12,563 nt of DNA. It comes from Fimbriimonadales bacterium. GTDB lineage: Bacteria > Armatimonadota > Fimbriimonadia > Fimbriimonadales > GBS-DC. The position numbers and the translations under genes were made by a program. The stretch's first letter is position 1. Each line of letters opens with the position of its first letter. The notes under the pieces are model-generated. The model did no database searches. It was not told the DNA's origin and saw nothing but the letters and a program-made list of their open reading frames with translations. Below are positions 1-5,987 of this stretch, piece after piece. The stretch covers positions 1 to 12,563 of the forward strand of contig JAOAFW010000390.1 in assembly GCA_026416065.1 (NCBI GenBank). The letters run 5' to 3'.

Positions 1-2
1 CC

Positions 3-578
3 GCCGCTAAAGGCGCGGTGGACATCACCCTGCCCCCACGCATGAACTTAAAGGTCATCGCCAAAAGCCTGGGCAAAGAAGTGCAAGACCTAACGGTGGG
101 CATGCTTGACCGCCCCCGTCACGAGCAATTAGTTCGCGAAATTCGGCAGGCAGGTGCACGGATTCGTCTGGTCTCCGATGGCGACCTGTCGCTCGCGCTG
201 GAGGCATTAGATCCGCAGGGTGAGATCGATGTGCTGATGGGTATCGGTGGCGCGCCGGAAGGCGTACTGTCCGCTGCTGCTGCGCTCTGCATGGGCGGCG
301 AGATTCAGGCGCGACTGGTCTTTCGCAACGAACAGGAGCGCGAACGCGCCAAGCAACTGCTGGGTACGGACGATGTCGATCGCGTGCTGACTATGGAAGA
401 CCTCGCATGGGGCAACGTGGTGTTCGCGGCGACCGGAATCACGGGCGGCAACCTGCTCGGCGGCGTGCGCTACACCGGCTGGGGCGCGATTACCCACTCT
501 GTCGTGATGCGTTCGCGCAGCGGCACCATCCGCTGGCTGGAGACGCACCACCACTTCCATCACGATCCGAGGTACTGA
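3..578 (+). CDS. glpX: Fructose-1,6-bisphosphatase class II (GlpX), 3' part only
   Basis: This is the C-terminal part of a class II fructose-1,6-bisphosphatase, the metal-dependent cytosolic enzyme that converts fructose-1,6-bisphosphate to fructose-6-phosphate and phosphate in gluconeogenesis. The reading frame is open from base 3, giving 191 visible residues of a family usually about 320-340 long, so the N-terminal metal-binding half lies off the contig. The GTG at base 18 lies within the domain and is not the true start. Visible family signatures are AAKGAVDITLP at the edge, LDRPRH (visible residues 35-40), GARIRLVSDGD, MGIGGAPEG, FAATGITGG and GVRYTG-GAITHSVVMRSRSGT. The tail THHHFHHDPRY is histidine-rich. 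The stop codon is 3 nt before the MoxR gene, which suggests co-transcription. Some class II enzymes also act on sedoheptulose-1,7-bisphosphate, which cannot be judged here. Confidence 0.95.
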   Translation, partial: AAKGAVDITLPPRMNLKVIAKSLGKEVQDLTVGMLDRPRHEQLVREIRQAGARIRLVSDGDLSLALEALDPQGEIDVLMGIGGAPEGVLSAAAALCMGGEIQARLVFRNEQERERAKQLLGTDDVDRVLTMEDLAWGNVVFAATGITGGNLLGGVRYTGWGAITHSVVMRSRSGTIRWLETHHHFHHDPRY

Positions 579-581
579 AGC

Positions 582-1541
582 GTGGTCGCAGTAGATCAGG
601 TTGGCGACGCGCTGCAGCGCGTGGAGGAACAGATAGGGCGCGTGATTATCGGGCAGCAGGGCGTGGTGCAACAAGCATTGTGCGCCCTGCTTGCTGATGG
701 ACACATCCTCATTGAGGGAGTTCCCGGGATTGCCAAAACGCTGTTGGTGCGCGTCATCGCGCAAACGCTTGGACTACAGTTCCGTCGCGTACAGTTCACA
801 CCCGACTTGATGCCCTCTGATCTTATCGGTACAACAATCTACGACGCTCAGTCGGGCGAGTTTCGTGTGCGCTATGGACCGATTTTCGCCAATATCATCT
901 TAGCAGACGAAGTGAACCGCACGCCGCCCAAAACGCAGTCCGCTCTGCTGGAGGCGATGGAGGAGCGCAGGGTCACCATCGACGGCGTGTCGCACGCGCT
1001 GCCCAAGCCTTTCATGGTATTTGCCACGCAGAATCCTATCGAGTACGAAGGCACCTATCCACTGCCCGAAGCCCAGTTAGACCGCTTCCTGCTCAAGGTG
1101 GTGATGGACTACCCCGCCGAGGACGAAGAGCGCGCGATTCTCAAACTCCACGACGAGGGCTTTCGCTCGCATCAGCTGGAACAGGTGGGGCTAACGCCCG
1201 TGATGGGCGCCGAGGAGCTGGAGCGCATTCGAGCGACTGTGCGCGAAGTGGAAGTGCGCGACGAAGTACGCGACTACATCTTACAGATTGTGCGTCGCAC
1301 GCGCCAAAGTGAATATCTTCTGGTAGGCGCAAGCCCCCGCGCTGGTATTGCCCTGCTCTTGGTAAGCAAGGCGCTGGCGGCGCTCCGTAGACGCGGGTTT
1401 GTGACCCCTGACGATGTGAAACAAATGGCGCTGCCGGTGCTGCGCCATCGCCTGATTCTCAAACCCGAAGCGGAAGTAGAAGGGCTCAATGCAGATCGAA
1501 TCTTGACCAGTATTCTGGAGGCGACGCCCGTACCCCGATGA
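582..1541 (+). CDS. MoxR-family AAA+ ATPase
   Basis: A 319-residue MoxR-type AAA+ ATPase, a cytosolic chaperone-like motor usually linked to maturation of metalloenzymes or envelope protein complexes. The order is canonical: Walker A GVPGIAKT (46-53), Walker B IILADE (105-110), the MoxR stretch NRTPPKTQSALLEAMEE, sensor 1 FATQNP (147-152), PEAQLDRF with the candidate arginine finger (R168), and sensor 2 GASPRAG (249-255) in the lid domain. Length is normal. The start is GTG at 582, 3 nt after the glpX stop, with GAGG at 569-572 as a plausible ribosome binding site. The last bases overlap the next ATG (ATGA), implying translational coupling to a glycosyltransferase. MoxR genes often sit beside a DUF58 (von Willebrand-like) gene and TPR or vWA membrane proteins; none of these follows here, so its client is unknown. 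Confidence 0.95.
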   Translation: MVAVDQVGDALQRVEEQIGRVIIGQQGVVQQALCALLADGHILIEGVPGIAKTLLVRVIAQTLGLQFRRVQFTPDLMPSDLIGTTIYDAQSGEFRVRYGPIFANIILADEVNRTPPKTQSALLEAMEERRVTIDGVSHALPKPFMVFATQNPIEYEGTYPLPEAQLDRFLLKVVMDYPAEDEERAILKLHDEGFRSHQLEQVGLTPVMGAEELERIRATVREVEVRDEVRDYILQIVRRTRQSEYLLVGASPRAGIALLLVSKALAALRRRGFVTPDDVKQMALPVLRHRLILKPEAEVEGLNADRILTSILEATPVPR

Positions 1542-2647
1542 GCAGCTTGCTGCTGGAGCGACCGACCCTGTTGCCTGAAGAGTTCACCGAGCGCGAGAAC
1601 GGACGCGCCCGGACGCCCGTGTTGATTGTCGTGCGCCCCAGCAGCAGTGGCATGCTGCGCCACGTGCAGGGGCTCATCAAGTTCCTGCCTGAGTTCGGCT
1701 ATGCTCCCATGCTGACGGGACCCGACTTCATTCGCGATCGCGTCGGGCTGATTGCCGACTCGCGTGCTGTACGCGCTCTCCGAGAGCGTGCCGCTGAGTT
1801 CCCTTTCGTCCACTGCCATGGGGTGCGTGCAGGCTGGATTTGCGCGTGGGCACTGAGGTGCGACTATCCCTGGTTATGGACGGTACATCATCTCCTGCTA
1901 AGCCAGAGCGCCCTGGTACGCGCCCTCTGGCGATGGATTGCGAAACATCCACGGATTATCACCGCCGTTTCCGAGCAGGTCAAAGCGGGCTTGGTGCGCG
2001 GCGGTGTGCCCGAAGCGCGGGTCGAGGTCGTACAAGGCGGTATCGATCTGGAGCGTTTCGAGAAGCTACCGCGACGCGACGCGATGCGGGAACAGTTCCT
2101 TGTGCCCATAGAGCGACCTGTCCTGCTCTGTGTGGGACGCTTTATGCGCCACAAGGGGTTCGACATAGCGATTCAGGCGATGGAGCGCATCTGGGAACAG
2201 TTTCCGGATGCGGACCTGTGGCTGGCGGGCGACGGACCCGACAACGCGCGCCTGGTGAGGCTGGTAGCGCGGTGCCGTCGTCCGCACCATGTGCGCTTCT
2301 TCGGCTACTGGAGCGCAGTGGAGGAGCTGTATGCGGCGGCGGATGTGCTGCTCGCTCCCGCGCGGGACGCCGGGCTGGGGCTGTCGACGATGGAAGCCAT
2401 CGCCTGCGGACTACCCGTAGTGGCGACCGACATCCCCGCGATGCGCCGCCTGATAGAACCTGAGCGCACAGGGTTGCTGGTGCCGCCTGAAAACCCTGAC
2501 GCGCTGGCATACGCTGCCCTGCGACTACTGCAAGACAAGGGGCTGGCACAACAACTTTCGCAGAACGCTTTGCAAACGGCAGATCGGCTCCATATCCGCC
2601 ACACGGTCGAGCAAACCGTGCCGTTGTATCGACGATTGTTGGGTTAG
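1538..2647 (+). CDS. Glycosyltransferase family 4 (GT-B fold)
   Basis: A 369-residue retaining GT-B glycosyltransferase of the GT4 type, expected to move a sugar from a nucleotide-sugar onto a lipid or glycan at the cytoplasmic face of the membrane. The N-terminal acceptor domain (about 27-165) has PVLIVVRPSSSGMLRHVQGL. The linker VEVVQGGIDLERF (162-174) is typical. The C-terminal donor domain has LLCVGRFMRHKGFD with the candidate phosphate-binding pair R201/K206, GDGPD, VRFFGY and the motif GLGLSTMEAIACGLPVVATD. In the usual EX7E motif the second glutamate is present (E286), but the first position is alanine (A278, preceded by D277), so the catalytic motif is atypical. The start overlaps the MoxR stop by 4 nt. 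The nearest GGAGG (1517-1521) is 16 nt away, too far for normal use, which favours coupled re-initiation. Donor and acceptor cannot be named. Confidence 0.93.
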   Translation: MSSLLLERPTLLPEEFTERENGRARTPVLIVVRPSSSGMLRHVQGLIKFLPEFGYAPMLTGPDFIRDRVGLIADSRAVRALRERAAEFPFVHCHGVRAGWICAWALRCDYPWLWTVHHLLLSQSALVRALWRWIAKHPRIITAVSEQVKAGLVRGGVPEARVEVVQGGIDLERFEKLPRRDAMREQFLVPIERPVLLCVGRFMRHKGFDIAIQAMERIWEQFPDADLWLAGDGPDNARLVRLVARCRRPHHVRFFGYWSAVEELYAAADVLLAPARDAGLGLSTMEAIACGLPVVATDIPAMRRLIEPERTGLLVPPENPDALAYAALRLLQDKGLAQQLSQNALQTADRLHIRHTVEQTVPLYRRLLG

Positions 2648-2661
2648 GTTCGCGCCTCAGG

Positions 2662-2667
2662 TACAAT
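2662..2667 (+). promoter_or_regulatory. Probable -10 box of the NAGPA-domain gene
   Basis: TACAAT preceded by GG (CAGGTACAATTG) lies 8 nt before the ATG at 2676, in the 28-nt gap after the glycosyltransferase stop. A possible weak -35, TTGGGT at 2639-2644, has a 17-nt spacer but overlaps the end of the preceding gene. The arrangement matches the boxes before folD and the MTHFR gene and predicts a leaderless or nearly leaderless mRNA. Confidence 0.5.
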
Positions 2668-2675
2668 TGCGCGTG

Positions 2676-4127
2676 ATGCGAGCCAGCCGTGTATGCCTGT
2701 GGGCGTTGCTATGGGTCCTGCTGTGGGCGTTTGCACCCGCGTTGCAAGCGCCGAAAATAGAAAAAATCGAGAAGCGTATCAGCCCCCATCTCGTGTTATT
2801 TCAGGAAATTTCCCCTGATCCGCCTCTGGCAATACAAGGCGTTCGGATTACGCCGGCACGGGCGGTCAGTTTCCGCTCCACGTTGGGCAACGACGTGGTA
2901 GCGACAGAGGGCACGCTGCGCGGGCGTGAGCTGACCAGCCGAATGGCGTGGCGGCATCGCGCTATTGCCGCGATTAATGCCGACTTTTTCGATGGGGGCG
3001 ACCCGTTGGGGCTGTGCATCGTGAACGGCGAGCTGGTCAGCGAGCCGTTTCCGGGTAGACCGGGTGTGGGCTGGACGGCGACAGGGCAGGTGGTGATGGG
3101 CGACCCCATTTTAGACGCGGACGTGACCCGCCCCGACGGCGCGAGGTTGGCGATTACAGGGCTGAATCGCACTGCGAAAGCCGAGGGTGATATGGTGTTG
3201 TTCACGCCGTTCTTCGGCACGACCGCGCAGGCGGCGGGACGCGGCGTCGCTGTCGTGCTGGAAGCGTTGCCGCGCCCCGTGCGTGTGGGCGCGACGGTGC
3301 AAGCGGTTGTGCGCGAGGTGAACGAGGGGAGTTCCGCCCCCATCTCCGCTACCGGCGGCGCACTCATCGGCACGGGCGCAGCCGCCGAGTTCCTGCGTGC
3401 CCTTCAGCCGGGAGAGCGCGTGACAATTCGCGTTGATTTGCAAGGTGACGGTGCGGCACAGTGGCGCACCGTGCAGGAAGCTGTTGCCGGCGGACCGTGG
3501 CTCATCCGTAACGGGAAGATCCTGACACCGAACGAGCAAGGAGGCGGCTTCAACCTACAAACTTTCGTTGAGCGACGCCACCCACGTACCGCTGTGGGAC
3601 GCACGGCGCAGGGCGAGGTCATCTGGGTCACGGTCGACGGGCGTCAGCCCCAAAGTCAGGGCGCAACGTTGAGCGAACTGGCACAAATTATGGCGCGCTA
3701 CGGCGCAGTGGACGCGATTAACCTGGATGGCGGCGGTTCCACCACCCTGGTCGTGCGTAACATGTTAGTGAACAGCCCTTCCGATGGCACGGAACGCCCC
3801 GTCTCCAACGCATGGCTGGTGTATGACGACGCGCAACGCCCCTCCCTGCCCCGCTACACCAACTACCGCATCGAGCCGCCCCAAGCCACCCTCAAAGTGG
3901 GCGAGCAGACTCGCTTCCGCCTGATGCGTGGCGAGCAGGCAGTCTCCACCTGGGAAGCCGTCTGGGGCGCAGGTAGCTTGGGCTTTATTGATCAGTGGGG
4001 CAGGTTCCGCGCGTTGCGTCCCGGACGGGGCGTGATCAGTGTTTACGTAGATGGACAGTGGCTACACGCGCCTGTGGAAGTGATTGAGGAGCAACCATCG
4101 CAAAATGGGAACGCCAGCAGAAGTTAA
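2676..4127 (+). CDS. Exported phosphodiester glycosidase (NAGPA/DUF2233 domain) protein
   Basis: A 483-residue exported protein with a NAGPA/DUF2233 domain, the family of the human uncovering enzyme that cleaves N-acetylglucosamine-1-phosphodiesters; bacterial members are thought to act on envelope or secreted glycans. Residues 1-25 look like a signal peptide (MRASR then a Trp/Leu-rich core ending ALQA), without a lipobox. The domain runs from about 55 to 385, with AAINADFFDGG (98-108), AGGPWLIRNG (271-280), RRHPRTAVGRT (300-310), VDGRQPQSQGATLSEL and NLDGGGSTTLVV (349-360). Residues from about 395 to 472 (IEPPQATLKVGEQTRF...GRFRALRPGRGVISVYVDG) resemble a bacterial Ig-like (BIG2-type) domain, perhaps for surface binding. 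I chose ATG 2676; in-frame GTG 2673 and TTG 2667 are alternatives, but TTG overlaps the putative -10 box. No good ribosome binding site is present. The stop is 4 nt from the opposed tRNA-Cys gene. The substrate is unproven. Confidence 0.88.
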   Translation: MRASRVCLWALLWVLLWAFAPALQAPKIEKIEKRISPHLVLFQEISPDPPLAIQGVRITPARAVSFRSTLGNDVVATEGTLRGRELTSRMAWRHRAIAAINADFFDGGDPLGLCIVNGELVSEPFPGRPGVGWTATGQVVMGDPILDADVTRPDGARLAITGLNRTAKAEGDMVLFTPFFGTTAQAAGRGVAVVLEALPRPVRVGATVQAVVREVNEGSSAPISATGGALIGTGAAAEFLRALQPGERVTIRVDLQGDGAAQWRTVQEAVAGGPWLIRNGKILTPNEQGGGFNLQTFVERRHPRTAVGRTAQGEVIWVTVDGRQPQSQGATLSELAQIMARYGAVDAINLDGGGSTTLVVRNMLVNSPSDGTERPVSNAWLVYDDAQRPSLPRYTNYRIEPPQATLKVGEQTRFRLMRGEQAVSTWEAVWGAGSLGFIDQWGRFRALRPGRGVISVYVDGQWLHAPVEVIEEQPSQNGNASRS

Positions 4128-4131
4128 CGCA

Positions 4132-4207
4132 TGGAGGCGCCGGTGGGAATCGAACCCACGAATAAAGGTTTTGCAGACCTTCCCCTTAGCCACTTGGGTA
4201 CGGCGCC
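4132..4207 (-). tRNA. tRNA-Cys (anticodon GCA)
   Basis: Read on the minus strand from 4207, this folds as a complete 76-nt tRNA. The acceptor stem is GGCGCCG with CGGCGCC. The D-stem is CCC/GGG. The anticodon stem is AAGGT/ACCTT around loop CTGCAAA, with anticodon GCA at + strand 4173-4175. The variable loop has 5 nt. The T-arm is GTGGG/CCCAC around TTCGATT. The discriminator is U, as expected for cysteine tRNAs, and CCA is encoded in the gene (4132-4134). It decodes UGC and UGU. Its 3' end is only 4 nt from the stop codon of the convergent glycosidase gene. Confidence 0.97.
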
Positions 4208-4219
4208 TCGTCTACGGCA

Positions 4220-4225
4220 ATTATA
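4220..4225 (-). promoter_or_regulatory. Probable -10 box of the tRNA-Cys gene
   Basis: On the minus strand the sequence TTGGGGTATAATTGCC contains a perfect TATAAT, 12 nt before the mature tRNA 5' end. This would start transcription a few bases upstream of the tRNA. TTGAAA at 4246-4251 (minus) could be a -35, but its 20-nt spacer is long. The GG immediately before the box is shared with other probable promoters in this window. Confidence 0.6.
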
Positions 4226-4259
4226 CCCCAAATCGTGCCCGAAAGTTTCAAGGGGGGAT

Positions 4260-4302
4260 AAAAAGGAGGGTGGCAGTGAAAGGAGAGCAAAGCCTGCCAC
4301 CC
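4260..4302 (-). terminator. Hairpin with T-run on the minus strand; terminator-like
   Basis: A perfect 9-bp inverted repeat, GGGTGGCAG (4268-4276) with CTGCCACCC (4294-4302), encloses a 17-nt purine-rich loop. On the minus strand the stem is followed by TCCTTTTTAT, resembling an intrinsic terminator. On the plus strand no T-run follows. No minus-strand gene lies just upstream, so it may block antisense transcription or insulate the tRNA promoter. Alternatively it is a structured element in the leader of the downstream permease mRNA. Confidence 0.4.
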
Positions 4303-4367
4303 CCAAGGAAGGAAGGTGAACTCGTTCCCACTTAATATTATGGCACATCGGTCTGAAATTTTTAATC

Positions 4368-4395
4368 CCCGTGCCGGCCTACAACGGGTATTTTT
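4368..4395 (+). terminator. Weak plus-strand terminator-like hairpin
   Basis: CCCGT (4368-4372) can pair with ACGGG (4384-4388) around an 11-nt loop, followed by TATTTTT. The stem is only 5 bp. It could end plus-strand read-through from the glycosidase gene past the tRNA, or act as an attenuator before the permease. The call is tentative. The rest of 4208-4436 is non-coding, with an AAGGAAGGAAGG purine repeat near 4305-4316. Confidence 0.25.
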
Positions 4396-4426
4396 CGGAG
4401 CGAGCCACCGAATTCCTTCACTAAGG

Positions 4427-4432
4427 TATACG
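4427..4432 (+). promoter_or_regulatory. Possible -10 box of the ABC permease gene
   Basis: TATACG preceded by GG (TAAGGTATACGAACG) ends 4 nt before the ATG at 4437. It resembles the GGTAnAAT boxes elsewhere in the window but matches less well and sits closer to the start. No Shine-Dalgarno sequence lies in the usual place for this ATG, which is consistent with a leaderless start. Confidence 0.3.
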
Positions 4433-4436
4433 AACG

Positions 4437-5642
4437 ATGTTGAAAAAAAGTTTCCAAGCAGCGTTGGAATCGATTTGGATGACCCCGCGGCGCACGCTGC
4501 TCAGCGGTTTGGGGATGGCGGTGGGCGTCGCAGCGATTGTCGTGCTGGTCTCGCTGGGCAAGGGTGTGCAGCGCGATGTGGTGGCACAGGTCGAGGCGCT
4601 TGGGGTGAACCTCGTGATTGTGCTGCCGGGCAGGCTCAGCCCTGAGAATCCATTCAACCCAATGAGCTTTATCGGGCTGAGTACACTGCGTGAGAGCGAC
4701 ATCCGCGCGGTGGCGCAAGTGCCGGGCGTGCGCCGTGTTGCGCCGATTATGTTCGTGGCGGGCGGGGCGCAACGCGACGACCGCTGGGCAGACGCTGCGC
4801 TGATACTGGGTACTACGCCCGAATGGTTCGAGATGCGTCCCCACACGCTCCAATACGGGCGCTTCTTCACCACCGCCGAAGCCGAGCGGTTCGTCTGCAT
4901 TCTGGGTCCCAAGCCCGCAGAGCAGCTCTTCGGCAGCATAAACCCGGTAGGCAAAACAGTCCTGCTGAACGGCAAGCCGTTCACGGTGGTGGGCGTCACA
5001 GCGGAGGATACGAATCGCTCGCTGCTGGGCAGTGGCGGTTTCGAGTTTGCCATCTACGCGCCCATTCGCGCCCTCCAGCGCGCGATGGGCAGCCAGCAAA
5101 TCCATCGGGTAATCGCCCAAACCACGCCAGAGATCGACCCCACACAGATACAGGCGCAGATTAAGGCAGCGGTATTACACAGCCACCGAGGCAGCGAGGA
5201 CTTCTCGGTACTCACGCAGGAGGAGCTTTTGAGCCGCCTGTTCACCCTGTTGCAGATTGTCTCTGTCGCGCTCACAGGGATTACTTCTATTGCGCTGGTG
5301 GTGGGCGGGATTGGCGTGATGAATGTGATGCTGATGAGTGTGACGGAGCGCGTGCGCGAAATCGGCATTCGCAAGACAGTGGGCGCACAACAGCGAGACA
5401 TCTTCTGGCAGTTCCTGATAGAGGCGTTTCTTATTGCGCTGGTTGGCGGACTGATGGGGGTGGTCGTAGGATGGGGTGTCTGTGCGCTCATTGACCGGTT
5501 CACGGTGCTGACCCCGCTGGTGACAAGCGGCACAGTCGCGCTCGCGCTGGCGGTCTGTGGGCTGGTGGGGCTCCTGTTTGGCGTGATGCCCGCTTACCGT
5601 GCAGCGCAGCGCGACCCAGTGGAAGCATTGCGCCATGAGTGA
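4437..5642 (+). CDS. ABC transporter permease, MacB/FtsX type
   Basis: A 401-residue inner-membrane permease of the MacB/FtsX (type VII ABC) class, which couples a cytosolic ATPase to work outside the membrane such as lipoprotein or peptide extrusion. The first helix (about 21-40) follows a basic N-terminus with the typical TPRRTLLSGLGMAVGVAAIVVLVSLGKG pattern. A large periplasmic region (about 45-265; MacB core-like, with VGKTVLLNGKPFTVVGV) comes next, and then three helices at about 270-298, 325-352 and 363-385. The segment between the second and third helices carries the family motif SVTERVREIGIRKTVGA, and the C-terminus ends in the usual RAAQRDPVEALRHE. No ATPase or HlyD-like adaptor gene is adjacent, so its partners must lie elsewhere and the substrate is unknown. 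The last base of its stop codon directly abuts the stop of the convergent Hpt gene. Confidence 0.93.
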   Translation: MLKKSFQAALESIWMTPRRTLLSGLGMAVGVAAIVVLVSLGKGVQRDVVAQVEALGVNLVIVLPGRLSPENPFNPMSFIGLSTLRESDIRAVAQVPGVRRVAPIMFVAGGAQRDDRWADAALILGTTPEWFEMRPHTLQYGRFFTTAEAERFVCILGPKPAEQLFGSINPVGKTVLLNGKPFTVVGVTAEDTNRSLLGSGGFEFAIYAPIRALQRAMGSQQIHRVIAQTTPEIDPTQIQAQIKAAVLHSHRGSEDFSVLTQEELLSRLFTLLQIVSVALTGITSIALVVGGIGVMNVMLMSVTERVREIGIRKTVGAQQRDIFWQFLIEAFLIALVGGLMGVVVGWGVCALIDRFTVLTPLVTSGTVALALAVCGLVGLLFGVMPAYRAAQRDPVEALRHE

Positions 5643-5972
5643 TTAGGCTGTCCGTTGCTGCAGGCAATCCGCGAGCTGATCCCAGTACGCCTTGAGACGT
5701 TGAAGCGTGTCGGGGGCGTTCGCCAAGTCGCCTTGCTTGCCCGCGAGCTCAAGCTGAAATGCGATCTCGGCGAACTCGTCTGCACCCACTGAACGCGCAC
5801 TCCCTTTGAGTGTATGGGCGGCTCTACTCAGCGCGTCAGGATGACCTACCCGTGCAGCCGCCTCTATCTGGGCAATCAGTTCCGGTGTCTGTGCCAAAAA
5901 ATCGCTGAGTATCTCAGCGATAAACTCGGGATCGCCTCCAGCAACCTCGTGCAAATACGTTTCGTTGAGCAT
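5643..5972 (-). CDS. Stand-alone Hpt (histidine phosphotransfer) protein
   Basis: A 109-residue single-domain Hpt protein, a four-helix phosphocarrier that takes phosphate from a receiver domain aspartate and hands it to a final response regulator. The conserved phosphorylation motif AAHTLKGSARSVGA places the phospho-histidine at H53, with the lysine and glycine of HxxKGS present. It has no kinase or receiver domain. I chose ATG at 5972 rather than the in-frame TTG at 5981: a strong GGAGG (5982-5986) lies 9 nt before the ATG but directly abuts the TTG. The gene follows the hybrid kinase by 15 nt on the same strand and is almost certainly its phosphorelay partner. Its stop codon abuts the opposed permease stop with no bases between. 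Confidence 0.93.
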   Translation of the reverse strand: MLNETYLHEVAGGDPEFIAEILSDFLAQTPELIAQIEAAARVGHPDALSRAAHTLKGSARSVGADEFAEIAFQLELAGKQGDLANAPDTLQRLKAYWDQLADCLQQRTA

Positions 5973-5981
5973 GTTTACCAA

Positions 5982-5986
5982 CCTCC
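5982..5986 (-). promoter_or_regulatory. Ribosome binding site of the Hpt gene
   Basis: GGAGG on the minus strand, 9 nt before ATG 5972 and beginning one base after the kinase stop codon. It decides the Hpt start and shows that Shine-Dalgarno-led translation is used inside operons here, in contrast to the apparently leaderless first genes. Confidence 0.8.
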
Positions 5987-5987
5987 G

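Noticed and set aside
18..20. GTG as the start of a complete short GlpX-like gene.
   Set aside because: The frame is open to base 3 with conserved GlpX residues (AAKGA) before the GTG, so the gene is simply cut by the contig edge.
207..764. Long antisense open frame opposite glpX and moxR, and similar frames opposite other genes.
   Set aside because: These are shadows of GC-rich coding sequence on the other strand, with low-complexity composition and no recognisable domains.
4268..4302. The inverted repeat as an attachment site or insertion-sequence end beside the tRNA.
   Set aside because: There is no duplicated tRNA 3' end, no integrase and no target-site duplication nearby; a hairpin with a minus-strand T-run explains it better.
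4084..4335. Small open frames across the tRNA-Cys locus.
   Set aside because: They read through the antisense of the tRNA and contain no recognisable protein features.
5973..5981. TTG at 5981 as the start of the Hpt protein.
   Set aside because: The GGAGG ribosome binding site directly abuts this TTG with no spacing, while ATG 5972 has an ideal 9-nt gap.
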